Below the pieces are notes generated by a model. It ran no database searches. It was not told where the DNA came from and saw nothing but the letters and a program-made list of their open reading frames with translations. Shown here in pieces: positions 1-9,040 of a stretch of DNA of 64,000 nucleotides (positions within the stretch are counted from its first letter, which is position 1; each line of letters starts with the position of its first letter). The stretch covers positions 124,001 through 188,000 of the forward strand of contig JAFKNA010000005.1 in NCBI GenBank assembly GCA_017305135.1, read 5' to 3'. Origin of the DNA: Lysobacterales bacterium. Its GTDB lineage: Bacteria > Pseudomonadota > Gammaproteobacteria > Xanthomonadales > Rhodanobacteraceae. Made by a program: the position numbers and the translations under genes.

Positions 1-1
1 G

Positions 2-1117
2 GCCTTGTGTGACCTTGCCGCGCCCTATGCGCACGGCGACGAGGCCGACGCGCTGTTCATGGCGGCGATGAACGAGATCATCGCCTGGCACCGTGAACGC
101 AACGGCTTCTACGCACGCCTGCTCGAGCAGCGCGGATGGACGGATCGCCGCGTGGAGTCGCTGGATGACTACATCGCGCTCCCCGGCATCCACGCCAACT
201 TCTTCAAGACGCACGAGATCCGCTCGATCGACGCCGACGAGGTGGCGCTGCACCTGACCTCGTCCGGCACCACCGGGCAGAAGTCGCAGATGTTCTTCGA
301 TGCCTGGTCGATCGGCGCCGGCCAGCAGATGGTGGAGAAGATCTACCGGCATTACGGCTGGATCAGCGAGGCTCCAGTCAACTACCTGTTGTTCAACTAC
401 GAACCGCTCAGCGACTGGAAGGTCGGCACCAGCTGGACGTCCAACTCGCTGACCCGCTTCGCGCCCGTCAACGACCTCCGCTACGCGCTGCGCCGCACCG
501 GTGGCGGCGGCCACGAGTTCGACGTGTTCGGCGCCATCCGCAGCCTGCAGGAATACGCCGAGGCCGGCTTGCCGGTGCGCATCTTCGGCTTCCCGGCCTT
601 CGTCAACGCGACGCTCGAGCGCATGCAGGCACTCGGCCTGCCGCCGCTGGCCCTGGCGCCAGGCTCCATGACCTTCTTCGGCGGCGGCTGGAAGGGCCAG
701 GCCGACAAGGCGATTCCGAAATCCGACCTGCAGGCGCGCATCGAGGCGCAGCTTGGCATCGCCAACGCGCTGATCCGCGACGGCTTCGGCTCGGTCGAGC
801 ACAGCGTGCCCTACATCGAATGCGCGCGGCACCGCTTCCATGTGCCGGTGTGGTCCCGGGTGGTGATCCGCGACGTGGCGACGCTCGAGCCGCTCCCGGC
901 CGGCGAACCGGGCTTCCTCAACTTCATCTCCGCCTATGTGACCTCGGCGCCGACGCACAGCGTCATCATGGGCGACCTCGCCGCCTGGCACCCGGGCAGT
1001 GCCTGCGGCTGCGGCCTCGATGCGCCCTGGTTCGACCTGATCGGCCGCGCCGGCCAGGGCAAGAACCGGAGCTGCGCGGTGGCCGCGGCGGAACTCCTCA
1101 AGGGGAATGCGGCATGA
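2..1117 (+). CDS. LuxE-like acyl-protein synthetase (5' end possibly cut by window)
   Basis: About 370 residues, the usual length of LuxE. The family activates a fatty or other carboxylic acid as acyl-AMP, moves it to a cysteine of its own, and hands it to a LuxC reductase. The adenylate P-loop is visible near residues 86-98 (TSSGTTGQKSQMF). A Cys sits at about residue 357, 13 residues from the end, where LuxE carries its acyl-accepting Cys. A 'CGCG' motif lies shortly before it. A TTG at base 5 could be the start, but the frame is open to the first base of the window, so the true start may lie outside. The stop overlaps the next gene's ATG (ATGA at 1114-1117), which indicates translational coupling. 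Family assignment is confident; substrate is unknown. Confidence 0.85.
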   Translation, partial: ALCDLAAPYAHGDEADALFMAAMNEIIAWHRERNGFYARLLEQRGWTDRRVESLDDYIALPGIHANFFKTHEIRSIDADEVALHLTSSGTTGQKSQMFFDAWSIGAGQQMVEKIYRHYGWISEAPVNYLLFNYEPLSDWKVGTSWTSNSLTRFAPVNDLRYALRRTGGGGHEFDVFGAIRSLQEYAEAGLPVRIFGFPAFVNATLERMQALGLPPLALAPGSMTFFGGGWKGQADKAIPKSDLQARIEAQLGIANALIRDGFGSVEHSVPYIECARHRFHVPVWSRVVIRDVATLEPLPAGEPGFLNFISAYVTSAPTHSVIMGDLAAWHPGSACGCGLDAPWFDLIGRAGQGKNRSCAVAAAELLKGNAA

Positions 1118-3666
1118 GCTGGCAGCGACCCGATCCCGCGACGCCGCACCTGTGGCAGGGCGAATGGCTGGACGATGCCGCGCTCGATACGCGCCTGGCG
1201 GCGCTGGTGGAGGCGCTGCCGGCGGATCTGGCCCGCCCGGTGCCGCAGGAGGCGCTGCTGCGCGCCGCGGATGCGCTGTCCACACGCATCGCGGAGGGCG
1301 CGGGCCGCGACGAGGACACCGTCGCGGCCTTGCTGGCGACCCTGCAGGAAGATCCCGCGACCGACGAATCGGACGCCCGCGGCATGCTGGCGACGCTCGC
1401 CGCGCACCTCGCGCGCGAGGCGCTGGAGACCAAGCTGCGGCGCGAACTCGGCGGCCTGGAGCCGCACACGCCGCGGCGCATCGATGGCGACGACGCCTTC
1501 GAGGCCTGGGCGCCGCTCGGCCTGCTGGTGCACGTCGCGCCGGGCAACGTGCCGACCGTCGCGCCGCTGTCGGTGATCGAGGGCCTGCTCGCCGGCAATC
1601 TCAACGTGCTGAAGGCCAGCAGCCACGTGCCGCCCTTTGCCCAGCAGATCCTGGCCGCGCTGGTCGCGCTCGACGACAGCGGCACGCTGGCGCCCTTCAT
1701 CAGCGTGGTCGCGGTACCCTCGCGCGAGATCGACCGCCTCGCGCCGCTGTTCGCGCTCGCCGACGGCATCGCCGTGTGGGGCGGCGAAGCGGCCGTCGCG
1801 GCAATCGCCGACCTCGCCCCGGCCGGCTGCCGGGTGGTCGACTGGGGTCACAAGATCTCCTTCGCCTACCTCGCCGCCGAGTGCCTCGACGACGAGGCGG
1901 TCCTCGAAGCCGCCGCGCACGACGCCTGCCTGATCGAGCAGCAAGCCTGTTCCAGCCCGCAGACGCTGTACGTCGAAGTGGCGGATCGTGAGGCGCTGTT
2001 CGCCTTCGCCGAGCGCTTCGCCGGGGTTCTCGCACGCGTCTCGGCCGGGATGCCGCGCAGTGCCGGTGCGGAACCCGGCCGGCAGGAGTGGGCCGACATC
2101 ACCACCGCGGTGCTGCTCGCCGACCTCGAATCGGCGTACTCCGGGGCGACGCGGAGCTTCGTCGCGCCCGACCGTTCCTGGCGCGTGCTGGCCGAGGACA
2201 ACCCGGCGCTGCGCGCCTCGCCGCTGTTCCGCACGCTGTGGATCAAGCCGATGCAGCCTGCTCGCATCGTCGACACCTTGCGGCCGATGCGCCGCTGGCT
2301 GCAGACGGCGGGGCTGGCGGCGCCGGTGGCGCGCCTGGCTGGCCTCTCCACGCGCCTGATCGCCGCCGGCGCCAGCCGCGTGGCACGCATCGGCGAGCAG
2401 CTCGGCGGCTACGTCGGCGGTCCGCACGACGGCGTCTATGCGCTGCAGCGCTACAGCCGCCGGATCAGCCTCGAGCTGCCGGCCGCGGTGCGCGGCGTGT
2501 CGAGCCTTGCCGAACTGGTGCCGCCGGTTTCGCCGCTCCGTCCCGGCACGCCGCTGCTGGACAAGGCCGGCTTCATGGCGCTGGCCGCGGACCCGGCGCG
2601 GGCGCAACTCTTCTTCCGCAGCGGCGGCAGCTCCGGCGATCCGAAGATGAGCGTGTTCAGCTGGGCCGACTACCACGCGCAGATGCGCGCGGCGGCCGAC
2701 GGGCTGCGCGCCGCGGGCCTGGATCCCGCCCGCGACCGCGCGGTCAACCTGTTCTTTGCCGGGCACCTCTATGGCGGCTTCATCAGCTTCTGGAGCATCC
2801 TCGAACAGCTCGGCGTGGCGCAGCTGCCGATGTCCGGCGTCGATGATCTCGGCGAGGTCGCCGACGCCATCATCCGGCTCAAGGCCGACACCCTGCTCGG
2901 CATGCCCTTCTACATCGACCGCCTGTTCACCGCGGAGGCCGAGCGCCTGCGCGCCTACGGCGGGATCCGCAAGGTGTTCTTCGGCGGCGAGCACATGTCC
3001 GCGGCGCTGCGCCGGCGGTTGGCGGAGGAGTTCGGCGTCGAGGTGATCCGCGCGGCCTCGTACGGCAGCAACGATGCCGGCCCGCTCGGCTACCAGTGCC
3101 CGCATTGCGAGGGCTCGGTCTACCACGTGCTGACGCAGTCGCAGTACCTGGAGATCCTCGACATGGACGAGGACCGGCCTGCGGCCGAAGGTGAACCGGG
3201 GCGACTCGTGTTCACCTCGCTGCACCGCGCCAGCGTGCCGGTCGAGCGCTACGAGATCGGCGACATGGGCCGCGCGGTGCCGGGGCCCTGCCCCTGCGGC
3301 CGCGCCGCGCCGCGCTTCGAGCTGCTCGGCCGTTACGGCGACCTGTTCCGCGCGCCGGCCTTCTTCAACTACAGCCGCTTCGTGCGCACGCTGGCCGAGG
3401 AAGGCGGCTACGCCGGCCCGGTGCAGCTCGAGATCGGCGAGGACGGGCGCCTCTCGCGCATCAAGGTGCGCCTGCTGGACGGCGCCGCGCCGCCCGCGGA
3501 TGCCGCCCGCGCGCTGCTGCTGGCGCACGACCCGGACCTGCGCCACTTCGTCGAGGACGGCGACCCGCTGACCGCCCTCGAGGTTGAACTCGTCGCGCTG
3601 GAGAGCTTTGTCGCCACGCCGGTCACGGGCAAGCTGAAGTCGATCGTGGATCTCAGGAGGAATTGA
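1114..3666 (+). CDS. LuxC-like acyl reductase fused to a PaaK/LuxE-type adenylate-forming domain
   Basis: 850 residues, nearly twice the length of a standalone LuxC. Residues 1 to about 430 match LuxC acyl-CoA/acyl-protein reductase (NADPH-dependent reduction of a thioester to aldehyde). The likely nucleophile is Cys279 in QQACSSPQ, close to the position of the LuxC active-site Cys. Residues from about 455 to 850 form a second, complete-looking adenylate-forming domain related to phenylacetate-CoA ligase/F390 synthetase, with the loop RSGGSSGDPKMS at about 501-512 and Cys pairs CPHC and CPCG further on. The ATG is fixed by its 4-base overlap with the LuxE-like gene. The fusion suggests channelling of an activated acyl group to the reductase. 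That role is inferred; the domains are seen. Confidence 0.85.
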   Translation: MSWQRPDPATPHLWQGEWLDDAALDTRLAALVEALPADLARPVPQEALLRAADALSTRIAEGAGRDEDTVAALLATLQEDPATDESDARGMLATLAAHLAREALETKLRRELGGLEPHTPRRIDGDDAFEAWAPLGLLVHVAPGNVPTVAPLSVIEGLLAGNLNVLKASSHVPPFAQQILAALVALDDSGTLAPFISVVAVPSREIDRLAPLFALADGIAVWGGEAAVAAIADLAPAGCRVVDWGHKISFAYLAAECLDDEAVLEAAAHDACLIEQQACSSPQTLYVEVADREALFAFAERFAGVLARVSAGMPRSAGAEPGRQEWADITTAVLLADLESAYSGATRSFVAPDRSWRVLAEDNPALRASPLFRTLWIKPMQPARIVDTLRPMRRWLQTAGLAAPVARLAGLSTRLIAAGASRVARIGEQLGGYVGGPHDGVYALQRYSRRISLELPAAVRGVSSLAELVPPVSPLRPGTPLLDKAGFMALAADPARAQLFFRSGGSSGDPKMSVFSWADYHAQMRAAADGLRAAGLDPARDRAVNLFFAGHLYGGFISFWSILEQLGVAQLPMSGVDDLGEVADAIIRLKADTLLGMPFYIDRLFTAEAERLRAYGGIRKVFFGGEHMSAALRRRLAEEFGVEVIRAASYGSNDAGPLGYQCPHCEGSVYHVLTQSQYLEILDMDEDRPAAEGEPGRLVFTSLHRASVPVERYEIGDMGRAVPGPCPCGRAAPRFELLGRYGDLFRAPAFFNYSRFVRTLAEEGGYAGPVQLEIGEDGRLSRIKVRLLDGAAPPADAARALLLAHDPDLRHFVEDGDPLTALEVELVALESFVATPVTGKLKSIVDLRRN

Positions 3667-4063
3667 CCGGTTCGATGTCGATTGCGCCTCCCCATTGTTC
3701 GGCGCGTCTTTCGAGCCGGCGCATGCCGATTGCCGGGCACGCCCACCACTGTGCGAGCGCATCCGTGCGCTTTCCGCTCGCATCCCTGCGAGCGGGTCAC
3801 TTCTCTTTGCTTGCCCAAAGAGAAGTAACCAAGAGAAAGGGCACCCCGGGAGCGGCGCCCTTCGGGTGCGTGGTCGCCGGCCGGGGTTCGCCGACGGCAC
3901 ATCCCTGTGCCTGCGGCGAACGCGCGCGCATCCTGCGCGCGCCCCTGCGGGCCTTGTCGTCCGGCGCCCACCGCCGCTCAAGGGGATTCCAGAGCAAACC
4001 CCGTCCAGCGCCCTTCGATCAGCCCGAAAAGCAGCGCCTCAACAGACCCGTTCAGGAACAAAC
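3667..4063 (+). repeat. Gene-free stretch with a conserved hairpin repeat
   Basis: A 397-base gap inside an otherwise tight gene run. It holds an 11-bp inverted repeat, ACTTCTCTTTG (3799-3809) and CAAAGAGAAGT (3816-3826) with a 6-base loop. This continues into AACCAAGAGAAAGGGCACCCC and a GC-rich hairpin (gcgcccttcgggtgcg). Very similar 'CAAAGAgAAGTAACCAArAGAAAG' sequences occur many times in xanthomonad and pseudomonad intergenic regions, from memory. The short frames that run through it look like repeat-encoded noise. Function is unknown: a REP-like mobile unit or a structured RNA are both possible. Confidence 0.65.
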
Positions 4064-5338
4064 ATGATCGCGCACCACCCGCTGGACCGAATCATCGCCG
4101 TCGCACGCACGCTGTCGCCCTATTACCGCGAACTCTACGCGGGCCTGGCCGACAGGCCGCCGCTGGAAGCGCTGCCGGTCATCGAGCAGAAGGCCTTCTG
4201 GGTCGCCAACACCGTCCGCGACAACCGCCTGCTGACCGGACCGATGCAGGACGGCATCGTGTTCAAGAGCGGCGGCACCACCGGCGAGCCGAAGTTCTCC
4301 GTCTACAGCCGGGTGGAGTGGGAAGCCTTCGCCGGCGTGTTCGGCATGGGCCTGGACGCCGGCGGGCTCGCCGACGGCGACCGCGTCGCCAACCTGTTCT
4401 ACGCCGGCGAGCTCTATTCCTCGTTCATCTTCATCATGCGCTCGCTCGACCATGCGCGCGCGGGCAGCCTGCAGTTCCCGCTGTCCGGCCGCGCCGACGC
4501 CGGGCTCATCGAGCACGCGGTCGAGGAGTTCGGCATCAACACCATCGCCGGCGCGCCGACCACGCTGATGAACCTCGCCGCGCACTACATCGGCGCCGGG
4601 CGCAGCGCGCCAGCGGTGCGTCGCCTGCTGTTCGGCGGCGAATCGCTGTACGCCGACCAGCGCGACATCCTCGCCCGCGCCTTCCCGAACGCGCGCGCTG
4701 GATCGATCGGCTACGCCAGCGTCGACGCCGGCCTGCTCGGCTATGCCGACCCCTCCTGCGGGCCGGACGAGCACCGCGTGTTCTCGCGCTACGCGCGGGT
4801 GGAGATCCTCGACGAGGCAAGCGGCGCGCCGATCGAGGAGGAAGGCAAGGTCGGGCGCGTCGTGGTGACCAACCTCACGCGCCTGCTGATGCCGATCATC
4901 CGCTACCCCGCCGGCGACCTCGCCTGCTGGACCGAGCCCGCCGGCACGCCCGACCGCCGCTTCCGCCTGATGGGGCGCAGCGAGGAAGGCGCCCGCATCG
5001 GTCCGGCGACGCTCTACGTGGAGGACGTGCGCCAGGTGCTGGCGGGCTTTCGCGAGCGTATCGGCGCGGCGGACTTCCAGATGCTGGTCGAGCACGATGC
5101 GCACCGCGACCGCCTCCGCCTGCGCCTCGCCAGCGACACGCCGGCGGCGCTCCGCGAGGCCCTCGCCGGCGAGATCGTCGCCGCCCTGCTCGCCGCGCGG
5201 CCGATGCTGGGCGACCTGCTCGGCCAGGACATGATCCACCCGCTGGCGGTCGAATGGGTCGCGCTCGGCGCGCTCGAATACAACGAGCGCTCGGGCAAGC
5301 TGAAGCGCGTGATCGACCGCCGCCATGAACGCCGCTGA
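4064..5338 (+). CDS. Adenylate-forming ligase, PaaK/coenzyme F390 synthetase-like
   Basis: 424 residues. The adenylate-binding loop KSGGTTGEPKFS is at about residues 69-80, followed by a PaaK-like core (FGGESLYADQRDIL) and a C-terminal ligase subdomain ending in SGKLKRVIDRR. It resembles the C-terminal half of the LuxC fusion upstream, so the locus carries three adenylate-forming modules. Upstream codons are open to 3695 but cross the hairpin repeat. The ATG at 4064 has CAGGAA eight bases before it and begins the recognisable family sequence, so it is preferred. Its 3' end overlaps the next gene by 14 bases. It probably activates a carboxylic acid as acyl-AMP for transfer to a thiol or protein; substrate unknown. 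Confidence 0.8.
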   Translation: MIAHHPLDRIIAVARTLSPYYRELYAGLADRPPLEALPVIEQKAFWVANTVRDNRLLTGPMQDGIVFKSGGTTGEPKFSVYSRVEWEAFAGVFGMGLDAGGLADGDRVANLFYAGELYSSFIFIMRSLDHARAGSLQFPLSGRADAGLIEHAVEEFGINTIAGAPTTLMNLAAHYIGAGRSAPAVRRLLFGGESLYADQRDILARAFPNARAGSIGYASVDAGLLGYADPSCGPDEHRVFSRYARVEILDEASGAPIEEEGKVGRVVVTNLTRLLMPIIRYPAGDLACWTEPAGTPDRRFRLMGRSEEGARIGPATLYVEDVRQVLAGFRERIGAADFQMLVEHDAHRDRLRLRLASDTPAALREALAGEIVAALLAARPMLGDLLGQDMIHPLAVEWVALGALEYNERSGKLKRVIDRRHERR

Positions 5339-6818
5339 ATCGGCGCTCGCGCCGGGCGCCTGCCGGCTGACGCTCGGCAACGAGGCGCATTCGGCGGCGC
5401 TTGCCTGCGCGCTGGCGCGCGCCTTCGCGGCGCAGCTCGGCTTCGGCGAAGCGGAACTGGGCGCGATCGAACTCGGCCTCGAGGAGGCCGTTTCCAACGT
5501 GGTGCGGCACGCCTTCCCGGCCGACGAGCGCCACGATTTCGAACTGCTGCTGCAGGCGACGCCGCTGGGACTGGAAATCCTCATCCGCGACCAGGGCCTG
5601 CCCTTCGATCCCACCCGCGTGCCCGACTACGATCCGGCCGCGGCGCCGGATACCCAGATGCGCGCCGGGCTCGGCATGCATCTGATGCGCCAGGCCTTCG
5701 ATGCCGTCGAGTACCGCAACCTCGGCCGCGGCGGCAAGGAAACGCGCCTTCTCAGGCACCGCGACCTGGTGCCGATCGGCGAGCGCCGCCTGCCCGCCGC
5801 GGCGGAGCCGCCGGCGGAAGAGGTCAGCGAGATCCGCCTGCTGCGGCCGGACGACGCGCTGGAGGTCGCGCGCCTCATCCACGAGGCCTACGGCTATTCC
5901 TATCCGTACGAGCACATCTATTTCCCGGAACGCATCGCGGCGCTGAACGCCGCCGGCGAGCTCTGCTCGGCGCTCGCGCTGACGCCCTCCGGACGCATCG
6001 CCGGCCACGCCGCGCTGGTGATCGATGCCGTCGCGCCCGAACGCGCGGAGCTCGCCATCGTGGTGACGCGCATGCACTACCGCGGCCAGGGCGTGGCGCG
6101 GCGCATCGGCGAGTTCCTCGTCGAATGCGCCCGTGAGCGCGGCCTGCGCATGCTGTTCACGCACGCGGTGACCGCGCATCCCTACACGCAGCAGTTCATG
6201 CACCAGCTCGGCTTCCGCGATACCGCGCTGCTGCCGGGCCACGCGCCGGCATCGTTGCGCTTCCGCAAGATCGCCGACGCGCTGGGCCAGCGCGAGAGCT
6301 GCATGTACGCGGTGCGCTACCTCGACCAATCCTGCCGCGGCGAGCGCGTGGCGACGCTGCCCGCGGCGCATCGCGAACCGATCCGCTCGATCTACGCCGG
6401 CCTCGGGATTCCGCTGCGCGAAGTCGAACCAGCGGCGCCGCCGGCGCTGCCGCCGCGTGCGGACATCAACGTCGCCGTCCACGGCGGGCTGGAACTGGCC
6501 CAGCTCCGCCTGGAGCGCTGGGGCGCCGACGCGCTCGAGGTGCTGCGCGCGCGGCTCGCCGCGTTCCGCCGCGAGCGCATGGCGGTGGTGGAGCTCGGCC
6601 TGCCGCTCTGCGATGCGTTGACGGCCGAGCGCTGCGCCGAAGTCGAAGCGCTCGGCTTCGTCTTCAGCGGCGTCATCCCGGGCGCCACGCCGGAAGAGGA
6701 CCGGCTGGCCTTCGACTTCGTCGCCGATCCGGGCTTCGACTACGACGCGCCGCGCATCTGGTCCGAGCTCGGCCAGCGGCTGCGCGAGCACGTGCGCGCC
6801 GCGGCCAGCGCCGCATGA
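5325..6818 (+). CDS. HATPase (RsbW-like) - GNAT acetyltransferase fusion
   Basis: 497 residues in three parts. Residues 1-145 are a GHKL/HATPase_c_2 domain of the anti-sigma/serine-kinase type: N-box GLEEAVSNVVRHA, G1 box RDQGLPFDP, G2 region AGLGMHLMRQ. Residues about 165-335 are a GNAT acyltransferase domain with the acetyl-CoA loop RGQGVARRIGEFL. The last 160 residues are less clear and may be a degenerate second GNAT-like fold. It overlaps the ligase before it (14 bases) and the PP2C phosphatase after it (ATGA, 6815-6818), so all three are probably co-translated. An HATPase of this type normally phosphorylates or binds a STAS protein. Coupling it to an acyltransferase suggests switch-controlled protein acylation, which is inference. 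Confidence 0.8.
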   Translation: MNAAESALAPGACRLTLGNEAHSAALACALARAFAAQLGFGEAELGAIELGLEEAVSNVVRHAFPADERHDFELLLQATPLGLEILIRDQGLPFDPTRVPDYDPAAAPDTQMRAGLGMHLMRQAFDAVEYRNLGRGGKETRLLRHRDLVPIGERRLPAAAEPPAEEVSEIRLLRPDDALEVARLIHEAYGYSYPYEHIYFPERIAALNAAGELCSALALTPSGRIAGHAALVIDAVAPERAELAIVVTRMHYRGQGVARRIGEFLVECARERGLRMLFTHAVTAHPYTQQFMHQLGFRDTALLPGHAPASLRFRKIADALGQRESCMYAVRYLDQSCRGERVATLPAAHREPIRSIYAGLGIPLREVEPAAPPALPPRADINVAVHGGLELAQLRLERWGADALEVLRARLAAFRRERMAVVELGLPLCDALTAERCAEVEALGFVFSGVIPGATPEEDRLAFDFVADPGFDYDAPRIWSELGQRLREHVRAAASAA

Positions 6819-8791
6819 ACACGCAACTGCGCGCACCCTGGCGCGCGCGCCTGTACTGGCGCCTGATCCTCGCCATCGGCATCCCGCTGGTGCTGGTGGA
6901 AGGCGTGCGCATGGCGGTTGGCTACCACGACGACCGCGTCGCGGCGCAACAGCAGGTGCACGACTACCTTGCCGAGATCACCCGCCAACGCGCGGAAACC
7001 CTCGGCTCGCGCCTGGCCGAAGTGATGCAGGCAACGCGTTCGGCGGGCTGGTTCCTGGGCTCCCGGCACCTCGCCCATGATCGCGGCACCCTGCTCGACG
7101 TGCTGTCCGGCGTGGTCGACCAGCTGCCGTTGATCTATGGCAGCGCGGTCGCCTTCCCGCCCGCCTCCGGCCTCGGCGGCTACTACGTGCGGCAGGGGCC
7201 GGACGGCCTCATCAACCGCGACTACGCCCAGCTCGGCATCGACTACAGCCACCAGGAATGGTTCCTGCGCGCAACCGGCTCCGGCAAGCCGAGCTGGAGC
7301 CCGCCCTACTTCGACACCGGCATCGGCGACACGCGCATGGTCACCTACTCGGTGCCGTGGCGGCTTGCCGGCGGCGGCACCGCGGTGATCACCGCCGATA
7401 TCGCGCTGGATTCGCTGGACATCGGCTGGTCGAGCCCGTGGGGGGGTGCCACGCGCATTGTCGACGCCGATGGCGCCTACCTCGCCCATTCCGGCGAGTT
7501 CCCGCCGCAGCAGCCCGGCGTGTTCGCCGCCGCGGAGGTGCTCGGCATCCCCGAGCTCGCCGACGCCGGACGCGCCATGCAGCGGGGCGAAGCGGGCATC
7601 CTTCGTGCGCACGACCCGCGCTTCGGCGGCGGCGCGGTGTGGGTCTCATGGGCGCCGGTCCGCGGCACCGGCTGGAGCCTGATGGCCATCCTCTACGAGG
7701 ACCGCGTGCTGGCCAACGCCCGCGAACAGGTGCTGCACCAGTTGCTGCTGTCGATGACCGCATTGCTGCTGGCACTCGGCGCGCTGGCATGGGCGACACG
7801 CCGCCTCACCCGCCCGCTCGGCGACCTCCGCCGGGTGGCGCGCGCGGTGCGCCACGGCGACCACAGCCAACGCACCGGCGTCGCCGGGACCGGCGATGAG
7901 ATCGGCCAGTTCGCACATGCCTTCGACGGCATGCTGGATGCGCTCGAGACCACCCAGGCCGAGCGCCTGGCCGAGGCCCGACAGCGCCAACGCATGGAGG
8001 GCGAACTGGCCGCCGCGCGCGACATCCAGCGCCGCCTGCTACCGCCGCCGTGGCCGGAATGGAGTGCCCGCGGCGGCGCCACGCCGGGTTTCGAGTTCCA
8101 CGGCCTGTGCGAGCCGGCGACGCTGATGAGCGGCGACTTCTACGATGTGTACCGGCTGGACGCCGACCGCGTCGCGCTGGTCGTCGCCGACGTCTGCGGC
8201 AAGGGCACCGCCGCGGCGCTCTACATGGCGCTGGTGCGGACGCGCCTGCGCGACTTCGATTCGGTCGGCCACGGACCCGCCGCCACGCTCGCCGCCGTCA
8301 ACCGCGCGCTGGTCGAGGAAGGCCACGGCGGCATGTTCGTGACCGTCTTCCTCGGTCATTACCGCTACACGGACGGGCGGCTCGATTACGCCTGCGCCGG
8401 CCATCCGCCACCGCTCCTGGCCCGCGCCGACGGGCGCATCGAAACGCTGGAATGCCGCGGCGGCCTGGTCGGCGCGTTCGATGACATCGAATACGCCGAC
8501 AGTCGCGTCCAGCTCGACCCGGGCGACACCCTGCTCGCCTACAGCGACGGCATCACCGAGGCGGGCACCTCGCGGGATGACCTCTACGGCTTCGAGCGGC
8601 TGCAGGCCAAGCTTGCCGCCGGCCACGCCAAGCCGCTCGAGGCACTTGGATCAAGCATCGTCGATGACGTGCTCGCCTGGTCGAACGGCGAGCCGGGTGA
8701 CGACATCACGCTGCTGGCGGTGCGCCGCGATCGCGACGGCGCGCATTCTCCGCCGGCTCCTTCCGCCCGGGTGGCGACACGGCCGTTCTGA
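6815..8791 (+). CDS. RsbU-type PP2C phosphatase with dCache sensor and HAMP
   Basis: 658 residues. There is an N-terminal membrane segment (about 12-32), a periplasmic dCache-like sensor (about 35-300, with DYSHQEWFLRA and a PYFDTGIGDTRMVTYSVP core), and a second membrane segment near 305-325. HAMP follows (RRLTRPLGDLRRVARAVRHG), then a short coiled coil, then a SpoIIE/PP2C domain with the metal-binding motifs SGDFYDVY, VVADVCGKG, YSDGITEA and GDDITLLAV. Proteins of this family dephosphorylate a phosphorylated STAS antagonist when the sensor is stimulated. A matching STAS/HATPase pair lies just downstream on the other strand (9041-9798). Last gene of the left-end operon. Confidence 0.9.
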   Translation: MNTQLRAPWRARLYWRLILAIGIPLVLVEGVRMAVGYHDDRVAAQQQVHDYLAEITRQRAETLGSRLAEVMQATRSAGWFLGSRHLAHDRGTLLDVLSGVVDQLPLIYGSAVAFPPASGLGGYYVRQGPDGLINRDYAQLGIDYSHQEWFLRATGSGKPSWSPPYFDTGIGDTRMVTYSVPWRLAGGGTAVITADIALDSLDIGWSSPWGGATRIVDADGAYLAHSGEFPPQQPGVFAAAEVLGIPELADAGRAMQRGEAGILRAHDPRFGGGAVWVSWAPVRGTGWSLMAILYEDRVLANAREQVLHQLLLSMTALLLALGALAWATRRLTRPLGDLRRVARAVRHGDHSQRTGVAGTGDEIGQFAHAFDGMLDALETTQAERLAEARQRQRMEGELAAARDIQRRLLPPPWPEWSARGGATPGFEFHGLCEPATLMSGDFYDVYRLDADRVALVVADVCGKGTAAALYMALVRTRLRDFDSVGHGPAATLAAVNRALVEEGHGGMFVTVFLGHYRYTDGRLDYACAGHPPPLLARADGRIETLECRGGLVGAFDDIEYADSRVQLDPGDTLLAYSDGITEAGTSRDDLYGFERLQAKLAAGHAKPLEALGSSIVDDVLAWSNGEPGDDITLLAVRRDRDGAHSPPAPSARVATRPF

Positions 8792-8826
8792 ACGAAGCGG
8801 ATGCGCGATCGGACGGGCGCTCTTCA

Positions 8827-8856
8827 ATGGATGCCCGCTTTCGGGGGCATGACGTC
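8827..8856 (+). repeat. REP-like hairpin (GGATgCCCGCTTTCGgGGGCATGACG)
   Basis: Short inverted repeat between the convergent PP2C and HATPase genes. It is the same family as the two copies at 63514-63544 and 63574-63603. The stem is GCCCGC/GGGGGC-type and ends in the shared GACGTC. Probably dispersed repetitive DNA that may also act as a transcription barrier. Nothing else is evident in 8792-9040. Confidence 0.6.
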
Positions 8857-9040
8857 CAGGAGAACTGGCGAGGCGCGAATCCGCGGACGGCAAACGCGAG
8901 CATGAAGAACGGCGGCGGCCTTCACCAAGTGCTCGCAATTCGGACCTGGGAGCGGCCGAGCCCCAGCTCGGCCCGTGTGCCACCCTGCAGCCACCGAACG
9001 GGTGCCCGCCATCCGGGAGAAGCGCGTCGCACGATCCGCT

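Noticed and set aside
934-3981. A 1015-codon open frame on the minus strand
   Set aside because: It is antisense to the LuxC-ligase fusion and has an Arg/Gly/Ala-rich, GC-driven composition with no family resemblance.
4896-6836. Long minus-strand frame across the HATPase-GNAT gene
   Set aside because: Composition and lack of motifs show it is a shadow of the plus-strand gene.
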